Assembly: GCA_020881835.1 (NCBI GenBank)
Contig: CP052876.1
Coordinates: 1,240,001-1,304,000, forward strand
DNA: 64,000 nucleotides
DNA from: Kineosporiaceae bacterium SCSIO 59966
Lineage (GTDB): Bacteria > Actinomycetota > Actinomycetes > Actinomycetales > SCSIO-59966
Direction of reading: 5' to 3'
Shown here: one piece after another, positions 29,258 to 37,884 of the stretch
Position numbering within the stretch: the stretch's first letter is position 1
Layout of the letters: each line of letters opens with the position of its first letter
The notes under the pieces: generated by a model
Database searches by the model: none
What the model saw: only the letters and a program-made list of their open reading frames with translations
Told to the model about the DNA's origin: nothing
Program-made: the position numbers and the translations under genes

Positions 29258-30070
29258 GTGGCGTCGGCACAAGTTTTCCTGGGACCAGTACAGCAAGCCG
29301 TGATTGGCGTCAGCATCATCCTGGGCTTGCTCGTCGGGTCATTTCTCAACGTGGTCGTGCACCGGGTACCGAGGGGCGAGTCGGTGGTCAGCCCGCCGAG
29401 CGCCTGCCCGGCATGCGGCCGCCAGATCCGCCCCCGCGACAACGTCCCAGTGCTGAGCTGGCTGCTGTTGCGCGGCCGGTGCCGCGACTGCGGCAGCCCG
29501 ATCAGCGCCCGGTACCCCCTCGTCGAGGCCGGCACCGCGGCGCTGTTCGGCGCCACCGCCGCGTGGATCGGCTGGCAGTGGCACCTGCCTGCGTTCCTCT
29601 ACCTCGCCGCCGTCTCCATCGCCCTGGCGCTCATCGACCTCGACGTCCAGCGGCTGCCCGACTCCATCGTCCTGCCGTCCTACCTCGTCGGCGGCGTCCT
29701 GCTCGCCGGCGCCAGCCTGCTCGACGGCGACCCCGGCCAGATCCTGCGCGCCGCCATCGGCATGGCCGCCCTCTACGCCCTGTACTTCGTCCTCGCCCTC
29801 GTCTACCCCGGCGGGATGGGGTTCGGCGACGTCAAGCTCGCCGGCGTCCTGGGGATGTACCTCGCCTGGCTCGGCTGGGCCGAACTCGTCGTCGGCGCCT
29901 TCCTCGCGTTCCTCCTCGGCGGCGTCGTCGGAGGTGCGCTGATGGCCGTAAACCGGGCCGGGCGCAAGACTCGTATCCCGTTCGGGCCGTTCATGCTGCT
30001 CGGCGCCTACCTCGGGATGGTCCTCGGTCGCCCGGTCGCCGACTGGTACCTGAACCTCGTCGGTCTGTGA
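29258..30070 (+). CDS. pilD: Prepilin peptidase/N-methyltransferase
   Basis: 270-residue polytopic membrane enzyme that cleaves prepilin leaders after Gly and methylates residue 1. The N-terminal part has GSFLNVVVHRVPRGES and the four-Cys zinc site (CPACG and CRDCG) between the first helices. The aspartyl protease sites are LIDLDVQRLPD and FGDVKLAGVLG, the FGDVKL signature. About eight transmembrane segments. The GTG at 29258 lies 13 bases after the preceding stop. Its last 66 bp belong to a 166-bp target duplication but the coding sequence is complete. Confidence 0.94.
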   Translation: MASAQVFLGPVQQAVIGVSIILGLLVGSFLNVVVHRVPRGESVVSPPSACPACGRQIRPRDNVPVLSWLLLRGRCRDCGSPISARYPLVEAGTAALFGATAAWIGWQWHLPAFLYLAAVSIALALIDLDVQRLPDSIVLPSYLVGGVLLAGASLLDGDPGQILRAAIGMAALYALYFVLALVYPGGMGFGDVKLAGVLGMYLAWLGWAELVVGAFLAFLLGGVVGGALMAVNRAGRKTRIPFGPFMLLGAYLGMVLGRPVADWYLNLVGL

Positions 30071-30170
30071 CCGAAGCCGTAGCCCGATCGGGTGTACGGC
30101 CGCTCCCCGCCGAACGACTCGGTGCGTTCTGCTCAAGCCCGCCCGCCCGCCGCCCGACACCACATCCGAC
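30005..30170 (+). repeat. 166-bp target-site duplication, left copy
   Basis: Starts GCCTACCTCGGG inside pilD and ends CACATCCGAC. It appears identical to 35121-35286. The two copies directly abut the ends of the IS1634-family element, so they are a very long target duplication. Such long duplications are known for this family (IS1549, IS1634). Confidence 0.92.
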
Positions 30171-30280
30171 CTGACTCGTGCCACTTTTCCGGGATCTGGC
30201 GGGTGCGGGGGATCGCTGCTGGTCAGAGGGTTGAGTAGGGGGGCTGCGACACACTAATCGGTGGGTAGTGTCGCCGGGTG

Positions 30281-30851
30281 GTGTTCGTTCGGAAGGTGCG
30301 GACGGGGTCGGGGGCGACGGCGGTGCAGATCGCTTAGCGGGCGGGCGTGACCGGGTGCTGGAGCACGTGGGGTCGGCGCGCACGGCGCAGGAGCTGACGG
30401 CGCTGCTGGAGGTCGCCCGCCGCAAGATCCGCCCGGGTCAGGGCGAACTGGACCTCAGCGGTGGGTCGGTGCCCGCTGGTCAGGCGGTCATCACCAGCCG
30501 GTCCAGTGCCCTGCTGTGGCACGTCCTGGTCAGCACGTACGCGCGGTTGGGGTTCGACGCGCTCGGGGACGAGGCGTTCAAGCAGCTGGTGCTGGCCCGG
30601 CTGGTCGAGCCGACCAGCAAGGCCGACTCTGTGCGTGTCCTGGACGAGCTGGGGGTCGCTCACGCCTCGCTGCGCACGATGTTCCGGTCGCTGGCCCGCT
30701 GCCAGGAGCGTGGGTACCGGGACCAGATCGCCAGGGCGTGCTTCGAGCACGCCAGTGTCCACGGTGATCTGTCGCTGGTGCTGTACGACGTCACCACCTT
30801 GTACTTCGAGGCTGAGAAGGAGGACGACCTGCGGCGGGTCGGGTACTCCAA
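30281..30851 (+). pseudogene. IS1634-family transposase, 5' part
   Basis: Begins VFVRKVRTGSGATAVQIA, the family N-terminus, then hits TAG at 30335. The reading continues one frame over with RDRVLEHVGSARTAQELTALLEVARRKI and onward to LSLVLYDVTTLYFEAEKEDDLRRVGYS, where the nested element begins. The transposase is therefore both frameshifted and interrupted. The part shown covers roughly the N-terminal third, including the first DDE-domain strand (YDVTTLYFE). Confidence 0.85.
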
Positions 30852-30945
30852 TTACGCCGCGGTCCCGGTTATGCCGAGGTGGTCGTGGGTGTGGTGGTGT
30901 TCGTGCTGGTCAGCGGCCTGGGACGGGAGGACCACGCGGCATAAG
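30852..30945 (+). repeat. RIT left terminal inverted repeat (94 bp)
   Basis: Outer part TTACGCCGCGGTCCCGG, then a 77-bp block that starts TTATGCCGAGG and ends GCGGCATAAG. It matches the reverse complement of 33995-34088 with one mismatch. TTATGCC and GGCATAA at the ends of the inner block are themselves inverted, so each TIR can fold. Confidence 0.92.
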
Positions 30946-31015
30946 ACTCGCAGGTTGTGCGGGGGTGTGCCTGTCTGGTGGTGCTCAGTTCGAGCCCATC
31001 CAGAGGAGGACACTC

Positions 31016-32014
31016 ATGGATCCGATCAGTACACCTTCGGCCGGGGACGGCGTGGCGTCGGTGAGCGCTGTGCTTGTCGAGTACGGCACCTGGCTGGACC
31101 GCCAGCGCGGTCTGGCGCCGATCACTGTCAACAACTACTGCTGGAACGTGGAGCAGTTCCTCGCGGCACTGCCTGGTCCGGCGCAGGTCTCGATGGGCTT
31201 GGTGGACGCGGGGACGGTGACTGGGTTCATGGTGGAGTACTGCCGGGATCGCAACACGAACTCTGCGAAGACGATGGCGAGGTCGTTGCGTTCCTTCTTG
31301 CGGTTCGCTCATGCGACAGGGCGTACGTCGGCTGAGTTGTGGGGAGCGGTTCCGGCCCCTTCGGCCTGGCATCTGACGTCGTTGCCGAAGGCGGTGCCAG
31401 CGGCCGACATTGAGCAGTTGTTGCGAGTCGCCGGCCTCTCGCGGTACGCGGCCACGGGCCTGCGAGACTATGCGATCTTGTTGCTGCTGGCCCGGCTCGG
31501 GTTGCGGCGCGGCGAGGTCGCGGGCCTTCGTCTGGATGACGTCGACTGGCGTGTTGGCGAGCTCACCGTCTCGGGCAAGGGTAACCGGATCGAGCGACTT
31601 CCCCTGCCGGTCGAGCCAGGAGAAGCGGTCGCCGCCTGGCTCCGTGACGGGCGGCCCCAATGCCAGACACGGTCGCTGTTCACGACGTTGCAGCCACCGG
31701 GTCTGCCGCTGAGCTCTGGGGCGATCGGGCATGTCGTGCGAAGCGCATGCCGAACCGCTGGGATCACCCAGATCGGTGCGCACCGGCTGCGTCACACGTT
31801 GGCTACGGCCTTGCTGCGGGCCGGGGCGTCGCTGCCGGAGGTCGGAGAGGTGCTGCGGCACCGCAGTGTGATGTCGACGGCGATCTACGCCAAGGTCGAC
31901 GAGGTGGCGTTGCGGCCGCTGGCCCGTCCCTGGGCCGGCACTTCACTCGCGGCTGCAGACACCGCTGACACTGCACGCGGCCTGGCCCGCTCTTGGCCAG
32001 GGGGCCTGTCGTGA
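31016..32014 (+). CDS. ritA: RIT tyrosine recombinase, first of trio
   Basis: 332 residues. N-terminal SAM-like core-binding domain (about 15-105), then the catalytic domain with Arg in LLLARLGLRRGEVAGLRLDDV, the beta-hairpin Lys region SGKGNRIERLPL, the HRLRHTLATALLRAG box, His in EVLRHRS and nucleophile Tyr in STAIYAKV. All catalytic residues are present. The ATG follows GAGGAGG. The end overlaps the next gene (GTGA). It acts with its two partners in RIT movement; individual roles are not known. Confidence 0.9.
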   Translation: MDPISTPSAGDGVASVSAVLVEYGTWLDRQRGLAPITVNNYCWNVEQFLAALPGPAQVSMGLVDAGTVTGFMVEYCRDRNTNSAKTMARSLRSFLRFAHATGRTSAELWGAVPAPSAWHLTSLPKAVPAADIEQLLRVAGLSRYAATGLRDYAILLLLARLGLRRGEVAGLRLDDVDWRVGELTVSGKGNRIERLPLPVEPGEAVAAWLRDGRPQCQTRSLFTTLQPPGLPLSSGAIGHVVRSACRTAGITQIGAHRLRHTLATALLRAGASLPEVGEVLRHRSVMSTAIYAKVDEVALRPLARPWAGTSLAAADTADTARGLARSWPGGLS

Positions 32015-32982
32015 GCACGCTGCGCGAGGACGTCACCGCCTACCTGGTGACGCGTAGAACGATGGGTTTCAAGGTGGAGGGCCTGACCAAGCTGCTGGCG
32101 AACTTCGTGGGGTTCTGCGAAGCGCGTGGAGCCAGCCGGGTCCAGACCGATCTCGCGTTGGAGTGGGCCCTCACCCCGATCAAGGTCGCGGTCAGCGATG
32201 CGTTGTTCGCCCGCAGGATGGACGCCGTGCGCGTCTTCGCCCGTTTCCAGCACGCACTGGACCCAGACACGCAGATCCCTCCCGAGACGCTCTGCAACCG
32301 GCGTTACCAGGCCAGGGAACCGAACGTGTTCAGCGACGTCGAGATCGTGGCGCTCCTGAACGCCACAGACACCTTGACCCCGCGATTCAGGTCTGCGACA
32401 TGGCGCACGCTGATCGGGTTGCTGGCCGCCACCGGGATGCGCCCCGGTGAAGCATGCCGTCTGACGGTGGACGACCTCGACCTGGCTAACGGCGTGATCC
32501 AAGTGCTGGAAACGAAGTTCGGCAAGTCCCGGCTGGTGTTCATCCACCCGACCACCGCCGTCGTCGTGGGCGAGTATTTGGAGATTCGTCGCGACTGGGT
32601 CGGGACCAAGGCACGTGACTGCCCCGCCGTCTTCGTCAACAGCCGGCGCACGGCGCTGCGTCCTGACACGTTGGGCGTCACCTTCAACAAGATCCTCACC
32701 GCGGCCGGTATCACCGCCCTGCCCGGGCGTCGGCCGCCACGACTCCACGACCTACGGCACACCTTCGCGGTCACCACGATGCTCGCCTGGTACCGCGACG
32801 GTCACGACGTCCAAACACGCCTGCCGCTGCTGTCGACCTGGCTAGGACACGTCGATCCTGCCTCGACCTACTGGTACCTGCACGCCGTACCCGAGCTGCT
32901 CGCCCACGCCGCCCAACGGCTCGAGACCCACGCCGCCATCCCCGCTGTCATCGACACCGAGACCGACGGGACGCCATCATGA
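32011..32982 (+). CDS. ritB: RIT tyrosine recombinase, second of trio
   Basis: 323 residues, tyrosine recombinase with the Arg in GLLAATGMRPGEACRLTVDDL, Lys in VLETKFGKSRLVFIHP, the box RLHDLRHTFAVTTMLAWY, then an insertion before LLSTWLGHVDPASTYWYLH, which gives the second His and Tyr. The longer spacing (RDGHDVQTRLPL) is typical of the middle recombinase of such trios. It starts at a GTG overlapping the TGA of ritA and ends by overlapping ritC (ATGA). Confidence 0.9.
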   Translation: MSTLREDVTAYLVTRRTMGFKVEGLTKLLANFVGFCEARGASRVQTDLALEWALTPIKVAVSDALFARRMDAVRVFARFQHALDPDTQIPPETLCNRRYQAREPNVFSDVEIVALLNATDTLTPRFRSATWRTLIGLLAATGMRPGEACRLTVDDLDLANGVIQVLETKFGKSRLVFIHPTTAVVVGEYLEIRRDWVGTKARDCPAVFVNSRRTALRPDTLGVTFNKILTAAGITALPGRRPPRLHDLRHTFAVTTMLAWYRDGHDVQTRLPLLSTWLGHVDPASTYWYLHAVPELLAHAAQRLETHAAIPAVIDTETDGTPS

Positions 32983-33977
32983 GCGAGCCGACGCTGATGT
33001 TCCTCCTACAAGGGTTCTTCACCGAACGACTGGCTCGGCAGCTGCAGGCCAGTGCGCAGACCGTCGCCGCCTATCGGGACACGATGAAGCTGCTGCTGTT
33101 GTTCGCCGCGCACAGGTCGAGCAAGCGTCCGTCCCGACTCGCCATCGAGGATGTCGATGCTGTCACCGTCGGCGCGTTCCTCGATCACCTCGACAACCAG
33201 CGGCACAACAGCACCGCGACCCGAAACGCGCGCCTGTCCGCGATCCACTCCTTCTACCGCTACGCACTGCCGCTCATCCCTGACCGGGCACACACCGCGA
33301 GCCAAGTTCTGGCCATCCCGCAACGCCGTCACGACCGGGCCGTTGTGTCCTACCTGACCGGATCCGAGACCGACGCGCTGCTGGCCGCGCCCGACCGCGC
33401 GACCTGGTACGGACGACGCGACCACGCGCTGCTCCTCACCGCGGCTCAGACTGGACTGCGCCTGTCGGAGCTGACCGGTCTAACCATCCAAGACCTCACC
33501 ACCACGGCACCAGGCGCCGCCGTTCACACCATGGGCAAAGGCCGCAAGCAACGCGCCACGCCGCTGACCTCGCAGACCGCGGCCGTCCTGAAAGCCTGGC
33601 TGCCAGAGGCCGGATCCGCGCCAACCGGCCCCCTCTTCCCGACCCGGCGCGGAACCCGAATGTCAGCCGACGCCGTTCAACGCCTCGTCGCCAAGCACGC
33701 CGCAACCGCAGCCGTGCAGTGCCCCTCCATCGGCTCCAAGCACGTCACCCCGCACACCCTGCGCCACACCGCGGCGATGGCACTGATGACCGCAGGCGTG
33801 GACACCTCCGTCATCGCCCTATGGCTCGGTCACCAAAGCGCCCAGACCACTCACATCTACCTGCACGCCGACATGACGATCAAAGAGCGTGCCCTTGCCC
33901 GAGTTCGCACGTCGAGCACCACCCCTGGCCGCTACCGACCCGCAGACGACCTCCTCGACTTCCTCGAACGACTATGA
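32979..33977 (+). CDS. ritC: RIT tyrosine recombinase, third of trio
   Basis: 332 residues. XerC/D-like N-terminal domain (TERLARQLQASAQTVAAYRDT) and catalytic domain with Arg in AAQTGLRLSELTGLTI, Lys in MGKGRKQRATPL, the box TPHTLRHTAAMALMTAG, His in ALWLGHQSAQTT and Tyr in HIYLHADM. All residues needed for catalysis are present. ATGA overlap with ritB. The stop lies 17 bases before the right terminal inverted repeat. Confidence 0.9.
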   Translation: MSEPTLMFLLQGFFTERLARQLQASAQTVAAYRDTMKLLLLFAAHRSSKRPSRLAIEDVDAVTVGAFLDHLDNQRHNSTATRNARLSAIHSFYRYALPLIPDRAHTASQVLAIPQRRHDRAVVSYLTGSETDALLAAPDRATWYGRRDHALLLTAAQTGLRLSELTGLTIQDLTTTAPGAAVHTMGKGRKQRATPLTSQTAAVLKAWLPEAGSAPTGPLFPTRRGTRMSADAVQRLVAKHAATAAVQCPSIGSKHVTPHTLRHTAAMALMTAGVDTSVIALWLGHQSAQTTHIYLHADMTIKERALARVRTSSTTPGRYRPADDLLDFLERL

Positions 33978-33994
33978 CAATCGCGCCCGCCTCT

Positions 33995-34088
33995 CTTATG
34001 CCGCGTGGTCCTCCCGTCCCAGGCCGCTGAGCAGCACGAACACCACCACACCCACGACCACCTCGGCATAACCGGGACCGCGGCGTAA
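33995..34088 (-). repeat. RIT right terminal inverted repeat (94 bp)
   Basis: Inverted counterpart of 30852-30945; one mismatch seen (GCTGCTC here against GCTGGTC on the reverse complement). It is followed by TTC and a separate 26-bp palindrome, 34092-34117, with arms GAGTTATGCCGA/TCGGCATAACTC. Confidence 0.92.
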
Positions 34089-34120
34089 TTCGAGTTATGC
34101 CGATGTCGGCATAACTCCAA

Positions 34121-35105
34121 GGAACGCCGCGTGGACCCGCAGATCGTCGTTGGGCTTCTCGTGGACCGGGCCGGGTTCCCGCTCGAGGTCGGCTGCTTCC
34201 AGGGCAACAAGGCCGAGACGACCACGATCCTGCCGATCATCCAGCAGTTCCAGGCCCGCCACCAGGTCGCGGACATGGTCGTCGTCGCCGACGCGGGGAT
34301 GCTGTCGGCGGCGAACCTGCGGGAACTGGACGAGGCGAACCTGCGGTTCATCGTCGGCTCGCGCGTCACCAAGGCGCCGGTCGACCTGGCCTCCCACTTC
34401 CGCTGGCACGGGGACGCGTTCACCGATGGGCAGGTCATCGACACGATCACCCCACGCTTGTCCACCGGCACCGCCCGCAGCAGCAACGACACCACCAAGC
34501 GCGCCGAACCCGTGTGGGACCCGGCCGTGCACGAGCGGTCGTGGCGGGCAGTGTGGTCGTACTCCAGCAAGCGAGCCGCCCGCGACGGCAGGACCCTCAC
34601 CGCGCAGGAGAACAGGGCCAGGGCAGTCGTCTCCGGGGAGAAGGCCGCCCGCACACCCCGGTTCGTCACGACGGCGAACGGCGCAGTCAGTCTCGACCAG
34701 GCGGCCCTGGACCGCGCCCGCCGCCTCGTGGGGTTGAAGGGCTACATCACCAACGTGCCCGCCACGCTCATGGCGGCCAGTGAGGTCATCGACTCCTACC
34801 ACTCGTTGTGGCAGGTCGAGGCCTCGTTCCGCATGAGCAAGAGCGACCTACGGGCCCGTCCGGTGTTCCACCACGACCGCGACGCGATCGAGGCCCACCT
34901 CACTGTCGTCATGGCCGCCCTCGCCGTCGCCCGTCACCTGCAGAACACGACCGGGATGAGCCTCAATAAGATCATCCAGGCGTTACGCCCGCTGCAGCAG
35001 ATCACCGTCAACATCGCCGGACACGAACATCCCGCCAGCGACCCCCTCACCGACACCGCCCGCACGATCATCGACGCTGTAGGCGTCACGTGGCCGACAC
35101 ACTAA
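34121..35105 (+). pseudogene. IS1634-family transposase, 3' part
   Basis: The rest of the split transposase: KERRVDPQIVVGLLVDRAGF, the strand QVADMVVVADAGML with the second catalytic Asp, and the C-terminal YHSLWQVEASFRMSKSDLRA carrying the Glu, ending VTWPTH. The segment is an unbroken frame and joins the 5' part exactly when the RIT element and one ACTCCAA copy are removed. The stop lies 15 bases before the IS right end. Confidence 0.9.
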
Positions 35106-35120
35106 ATCGGCACGAGTCAG

Positions 35121-35286
35121 GCCTACCTCGGGATGGTCCTCGGTCGCCCGGTCGCCGACTGGTACCTGAACCTCGTCGGTCTGTGACCGAAGCCGTAGCC
35201 CGATCGGGTGTACGGCCGCTCCCCGCCGAACGACTCGGTGCGTTCTGCTCAAGCCCGCCCGCCCGCCGCCCGACACCACATCCGAC
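35121..35286 (+). repeat. 166-bp target-site duplication, right copy
   Basis: It appears identical to 30005-30170, including the last 21 codons plus stop of pilD. It restores the original sequence upstream of pilM, so the natural pilD-pilM spacer is still present next to pilM. Confidence 0.92.
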
Positions 35287-35317
35287 GGCCGGACCAGGCC
35301 AGGGAAGGGGAATCGAC

Positions 35318-36370
35318 GTGGCAGCACGCACCGCCATCGGTCTCGACATCGGGACCTCGGGCGTCCGCGCCGCCGAGCTGTCGTTCGGCAAGCACGGCGT
35401 CACGCTCGAGAAGTTCGGCCAGGTCGCGGTGCACGAGGGCGCCGTCCGCGACGGCGAGGTGATCGACGGCCCCGCCGTCACCCACGCCATCAAGCAGCTG
35501 TGGCAGGCCACCCGGTTCAGCCACAAGCAGGTCGTCCTCGGCGTCGCCAACCAGCGGGTCATCGTCCGCCAGATCGACCTGCCCTGGATGCCCGCGTCCG
35601 ACCTGCGCAAGGCCCTGCCGTTCCAGGTCCAGGACTTCCTCCCGATGCCGGCCGAGCAGGCCGTCCTCGACTTCCACCCGCTGGAGACCACCACCGACAC
35701 CAGCGGCGGGCGCACCCAGCGCGGGCTGCTCGTCGCCGCCTCCCGCGAGACCGTGCTCGCCAACGTGCACGCCGCGGAGAAGGCCGGTCTCAAGGTGTCG
35801 ATGGTCGACCTCACCTCGTTCGCCGTCCTGCGCGCCATCGGCAAGCGGACCGACCTCGACGTCCAGACCGAGGCCCTCGTCGACGTCGGCGCCCGGGTGA
35901 CGAACATCGTCGTCCACTCCGGCGGCGTCCCCCAGTTCGTGCGCATCCTCCTCATGGGCGGGCAGGACATCACCGACGCCGTCGCCGAGCGGCTCGGCGT
36001 CCCCCAGCTCGAGGCCGAGGGCCTCAAGCAGGAACTCGGCCTGTACGGCTCCGGCACCGAGCTCACCAACGCCGCCCGCGCCGTGGAGAGCACCGCCTCG
36101 ACGTTCGTCGACGAGATCCGCGGCTCCCTGGACTACTACCGCGCCTCCAACCCCGACTACCCCGTCGAACGGGTCGTTGTCTCCGGCGGCGGGTCCCTGC
36201 TGCGCGGCCTCGTCGACCGGATCTCCACCGCCACCCGGCTGCCGGTCCAGGGCGGCAACCCCCTCGGCACGATGCGGATCGGCAAGACCGGCCTCGACGA
36301 GCAGCAGCTCGCCGTCGTCCAGCCCCTGGCCGCCGTGCCGGTGGGCCTCGCCCTGGGAGCCCACCGATGA
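35318..36370 (+). CDS. pilM: Pilus assembly protein PilM
   Basis: 350-residue actin-like ATPase (FtsA fold) on the cytoplasmic face. Phosphate 1 motif is IGLDIGTSGVRAAEL, and phosphate 2 is ALVDVGARVTNIVVHSGG; the adenosine motif is VVSGGGSLLRGL near the C-terminus. It recruits PilN and aligns the membrane platform. GTG start with AGGGAAGGGG upstream. ATGA overlap with pilN. The IS insertion upstream duplicated rather than removed the native leader, so expression could persist. Confidence 0.93.
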   Translation: MAARTAIGLDIGTSGVRAAELSFGKHGVTLEKFGQVAVHEGAVRDGEVIDGPAVTHAIKQLWQATRFSHKQVVLGVANQRVIVRQIDLPWMPASDLRKALPFQVQDFLPMPAEQAVLDFHPLETTTDTSGGRTQRGLLVAASRETVLANVHAAEKAGLKVSMVDLTSFAVLRAIGKRTDLDVQTEALVDVGARVTNIVVHSGGVPQFVRILLMGGQDITDAVAERLGVPQLEAEGLKQELGLYGSGTELTNAARAVESTASTFVDEIRGSLDYYRASNPDYPVERVVVSGGGSLLRGLVDRISTATRLPVQGGNPLGTMRIGKTGLDEQQLAVVQPLAAVPVGLALGAHR

Positions 36371-37074
36371 CCGCGCCCAGCAACGACGAGACCACCCAGG
36401 TCCTCGCCCCGCTGACCGAGACGAGTTACACCGTCCCGCGGGTCAACCTGCTCCCGCCGGAGATCCTCGAGAACCGGCGCTTCGCCCGCACCCGGCGGCT
36501 GCTCGCCCTCGCCGTCGTCGGCACGGTCGCCGCCGTCGGCGGCCTGTACTACCTCGCCGTCGAGCGCGCCGACACCGCCGCCGCCGGCCTCGCCGTCGTC
36601 CAGGCCGAGACCACCCGGCTCAAGGCCGAGGAGGCCAAGTACGCCGAGGTGCCCCGGGTCATCGCCCAGGTCGACGCCGCCGAGGCCGCCCGCGACCAGG
36701 CGCTGTCGACGAACGTCGCCTGGTACCGCTACCTCAACGACCTCGCCCTGACCTACCCCGAGACCGTCTGGCTGGACACGATGACCGCCTCGGTCGCGGC
36801 GTCCACCGACGGAACCGCGCCCGTCCCGGTCGCCGGCACCAACCCGCTGGCCACCCCGGGCATCGGGACCGTCACCTTCACCGGCAAGGCCCTCGAGCAC
36901 TCGGACGTCGCCAGCTGGCTGGACGTGCTCGCCGGCACCGAAGGCTTCGCCGACGCCTACTTCAGTAACTCGACCCGGTCGCAAATCGACGGCACCGACG
37001 TCGTGACTTTCTCCTCCCAGGTGGTCGTCACCGGCGACGCGCTGTGGGACCGGTACGAGAGCGAGGCCCGCTGA
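36367..37074 (+). CDS. pilN: Pilus assembly protein PilN
   Basis: 235 residues. Short cytoplasmic N-terminus with the conserved PilM-binding motif VPRVNLLPPEILENRRF (residues 23-39), one transmembrane helix (LLALAVVGTVAAVGGLYYLAV), then a coiled coil (AVVQAETTRLKAEEAKYAEV) and a small exported ferredoxin-like domain. PilN links PilM to PilO. It overlaps pilM (ATGA) and pilO (TGATG), so the subunits are translated in a fixed ratio. Confidence 0.9.
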   Translation: MTAPSNDETTQVLAPLTETSYTVPRVNLLPPEILENRRFARTRRLLALAVVGTVAAVGGLYYLAVERADTAAAGLAVVQAETTRLKAEEAKYAEVPRVIAQVDAAEAARDQALSTNVAWYRYLNDLALTYPETVWLDTMTASVAASTDGTAPVPVAGTNPLATPGIGTVTFTGKALEHSDVASWLDVLAGTEGFADAYFSNSTRSQIDGTDVVTFSSQVVVTGDALWDRYESEAR

Positions 37075-37862
37075 TGTTCGCCACGAGGACCCGCGTCTGG
37101 GTCACCGGGACCGTCCTGCTCGCGGTGCTCATCTCCGTGGCCGGCTGGTTCCTGCTGATCTCGCCCAAGCGTGCCGAGGCCGCCGAGCTCGAGCAGCAGA
37201 CCGAGGCCACCGAGTTGAGCAACCAGCAGCTCGAGGCCCGGATCGCCCAGCTCAAGGAGCAGTTCGCCGAGCTCCCGCAGTACCAGGCCGAGCTCGCCGC
37301 CATCCAGCAGGCGATGCCGCAGGACCCGGCGCTGCCGACGCTCGTGCGCACCCTGGACGACATGGCCGACCGGCACGAAGTCACGCTGATGAGCCTGGCG
37401 CCCGGGCAGCCGGCCACCGTCCAGCAGCCGACGCCGACCGCGCCGGCCGCGCCGGCCGAGGACGGTGCTGCCGAGGGTGCCGAGGGTGAGGCTGGGGACG
37501 CGGACGCCGCTGGGGACCCCGCGGCCGAGGACCCGGCCGCCGACCCGGCCGCGCCGGCCGACCCCGCCGCCACCGCGACGCCCGTCGGCGCCGGGATGGT
37601 CCTGGTCTCCGTGCCGGTCACCCTCACCACGGTCGGGGACTTCTTCGCCTCGGAGATGTTCCTCAAGGACCTGCAGGCCGAGATGACCCGCGCGTTCCTC
37701 GTCCAGAACCTGTCGATCACCACCGAGCCGGGCGGCGAGGCCAGCGGCGGCAAACCGGCCACGCAGAACGGTGACATCACCACGACGATCAGCGGCAGCG
37801 TGTTCGTGCTGAAGACCGCCGACGCCGCGCCCGCCGCCCCCGCCACGACGACCACCCCCTGA
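37074..37862 (+). CDS. pilO: Pilus assembly protein PilO
   Basis: 262 residues. One N-terminal transmembrane helix (VWVTGTVLLAVLISVAGWFLLI, about 8-29), a coiled coil (RAEAAELEQQTEATELSNQQ onward), then QYQAELAAIQQAMPQDPALPTLVRTLDDMADRHEVTLMSL, the conserved PilO block. A long Ala/Pro/Asp/Glu linker (about residues 122-167) splits the exported domain, which resumes VLVSVPVTLTTVGDFFASEMFLKDLQ. The acidic linker is unusual compared with proteobacterial PilO. It forms a heterodimer with PilN. Confidence 0.88.
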   Translation: MFATRTRVWVTGTVLLAVLISVAGWFLLISPKRAEAAELEQQTEATELSNQQLEARIAQLKEQFAELPQYQAELAAIQQAMPQDPALPTLVRTLDDMADRHEVTLMSLAPGQPATVQQPTPTAPAAPAEDGAAEGAEGEAGDADAAGDPAAEDPAADPAAPADPAATATPVGAGMVLVSVPVTLTTVGDFFASEMFLKDLQAEMTRAFLVQNLSITTEPGGEASGGKPATQNGDITTTISGSVFVLKTADAAPAAPATTTTP

Positions 37863-37884
37863 GTCCGGGGAACGGAGCGAACTG

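Larger units (their letters stand above)
30852..34113 (+). mobile_element. Recombinase-in-trio (RIT) element
   Basis: Three overlapping tyrosine recombinase genes lie between long terminal inverted repeats (30852-30945 and 33995-34088, one mismatch seen over 94 bp). Deleting 30852-34120 rejoins the transposase frame exactly (VGYS to KERRVDPQ), and ACTCCAA occurs on both sides (30845-30851 and 34114-34120), suggesting a 7-bp duplication. The right end has 25 extra bases (34089-34113), including most of a palindrome, so the exact right boundary is uncertain. Three adjacent recombinases with long TIRs define RIT elements. Confidence 0.85.
30171..35120 (+). mobile_element. IS1634/IS1549-family element, interrupted
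   Basis: Perfect 12-bp terminal inverted repeats CTGACTCGTGCC mark both ends. It is 4950 bp now, about 1.68 kb without the nested recombinase-trio element, which is the normal size. Its single transposase gene is split by that element and also carries an early stop and frameshift near 30335, so it is dead in cis. It sits between pilD and pilM. Confidence 0.92.
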
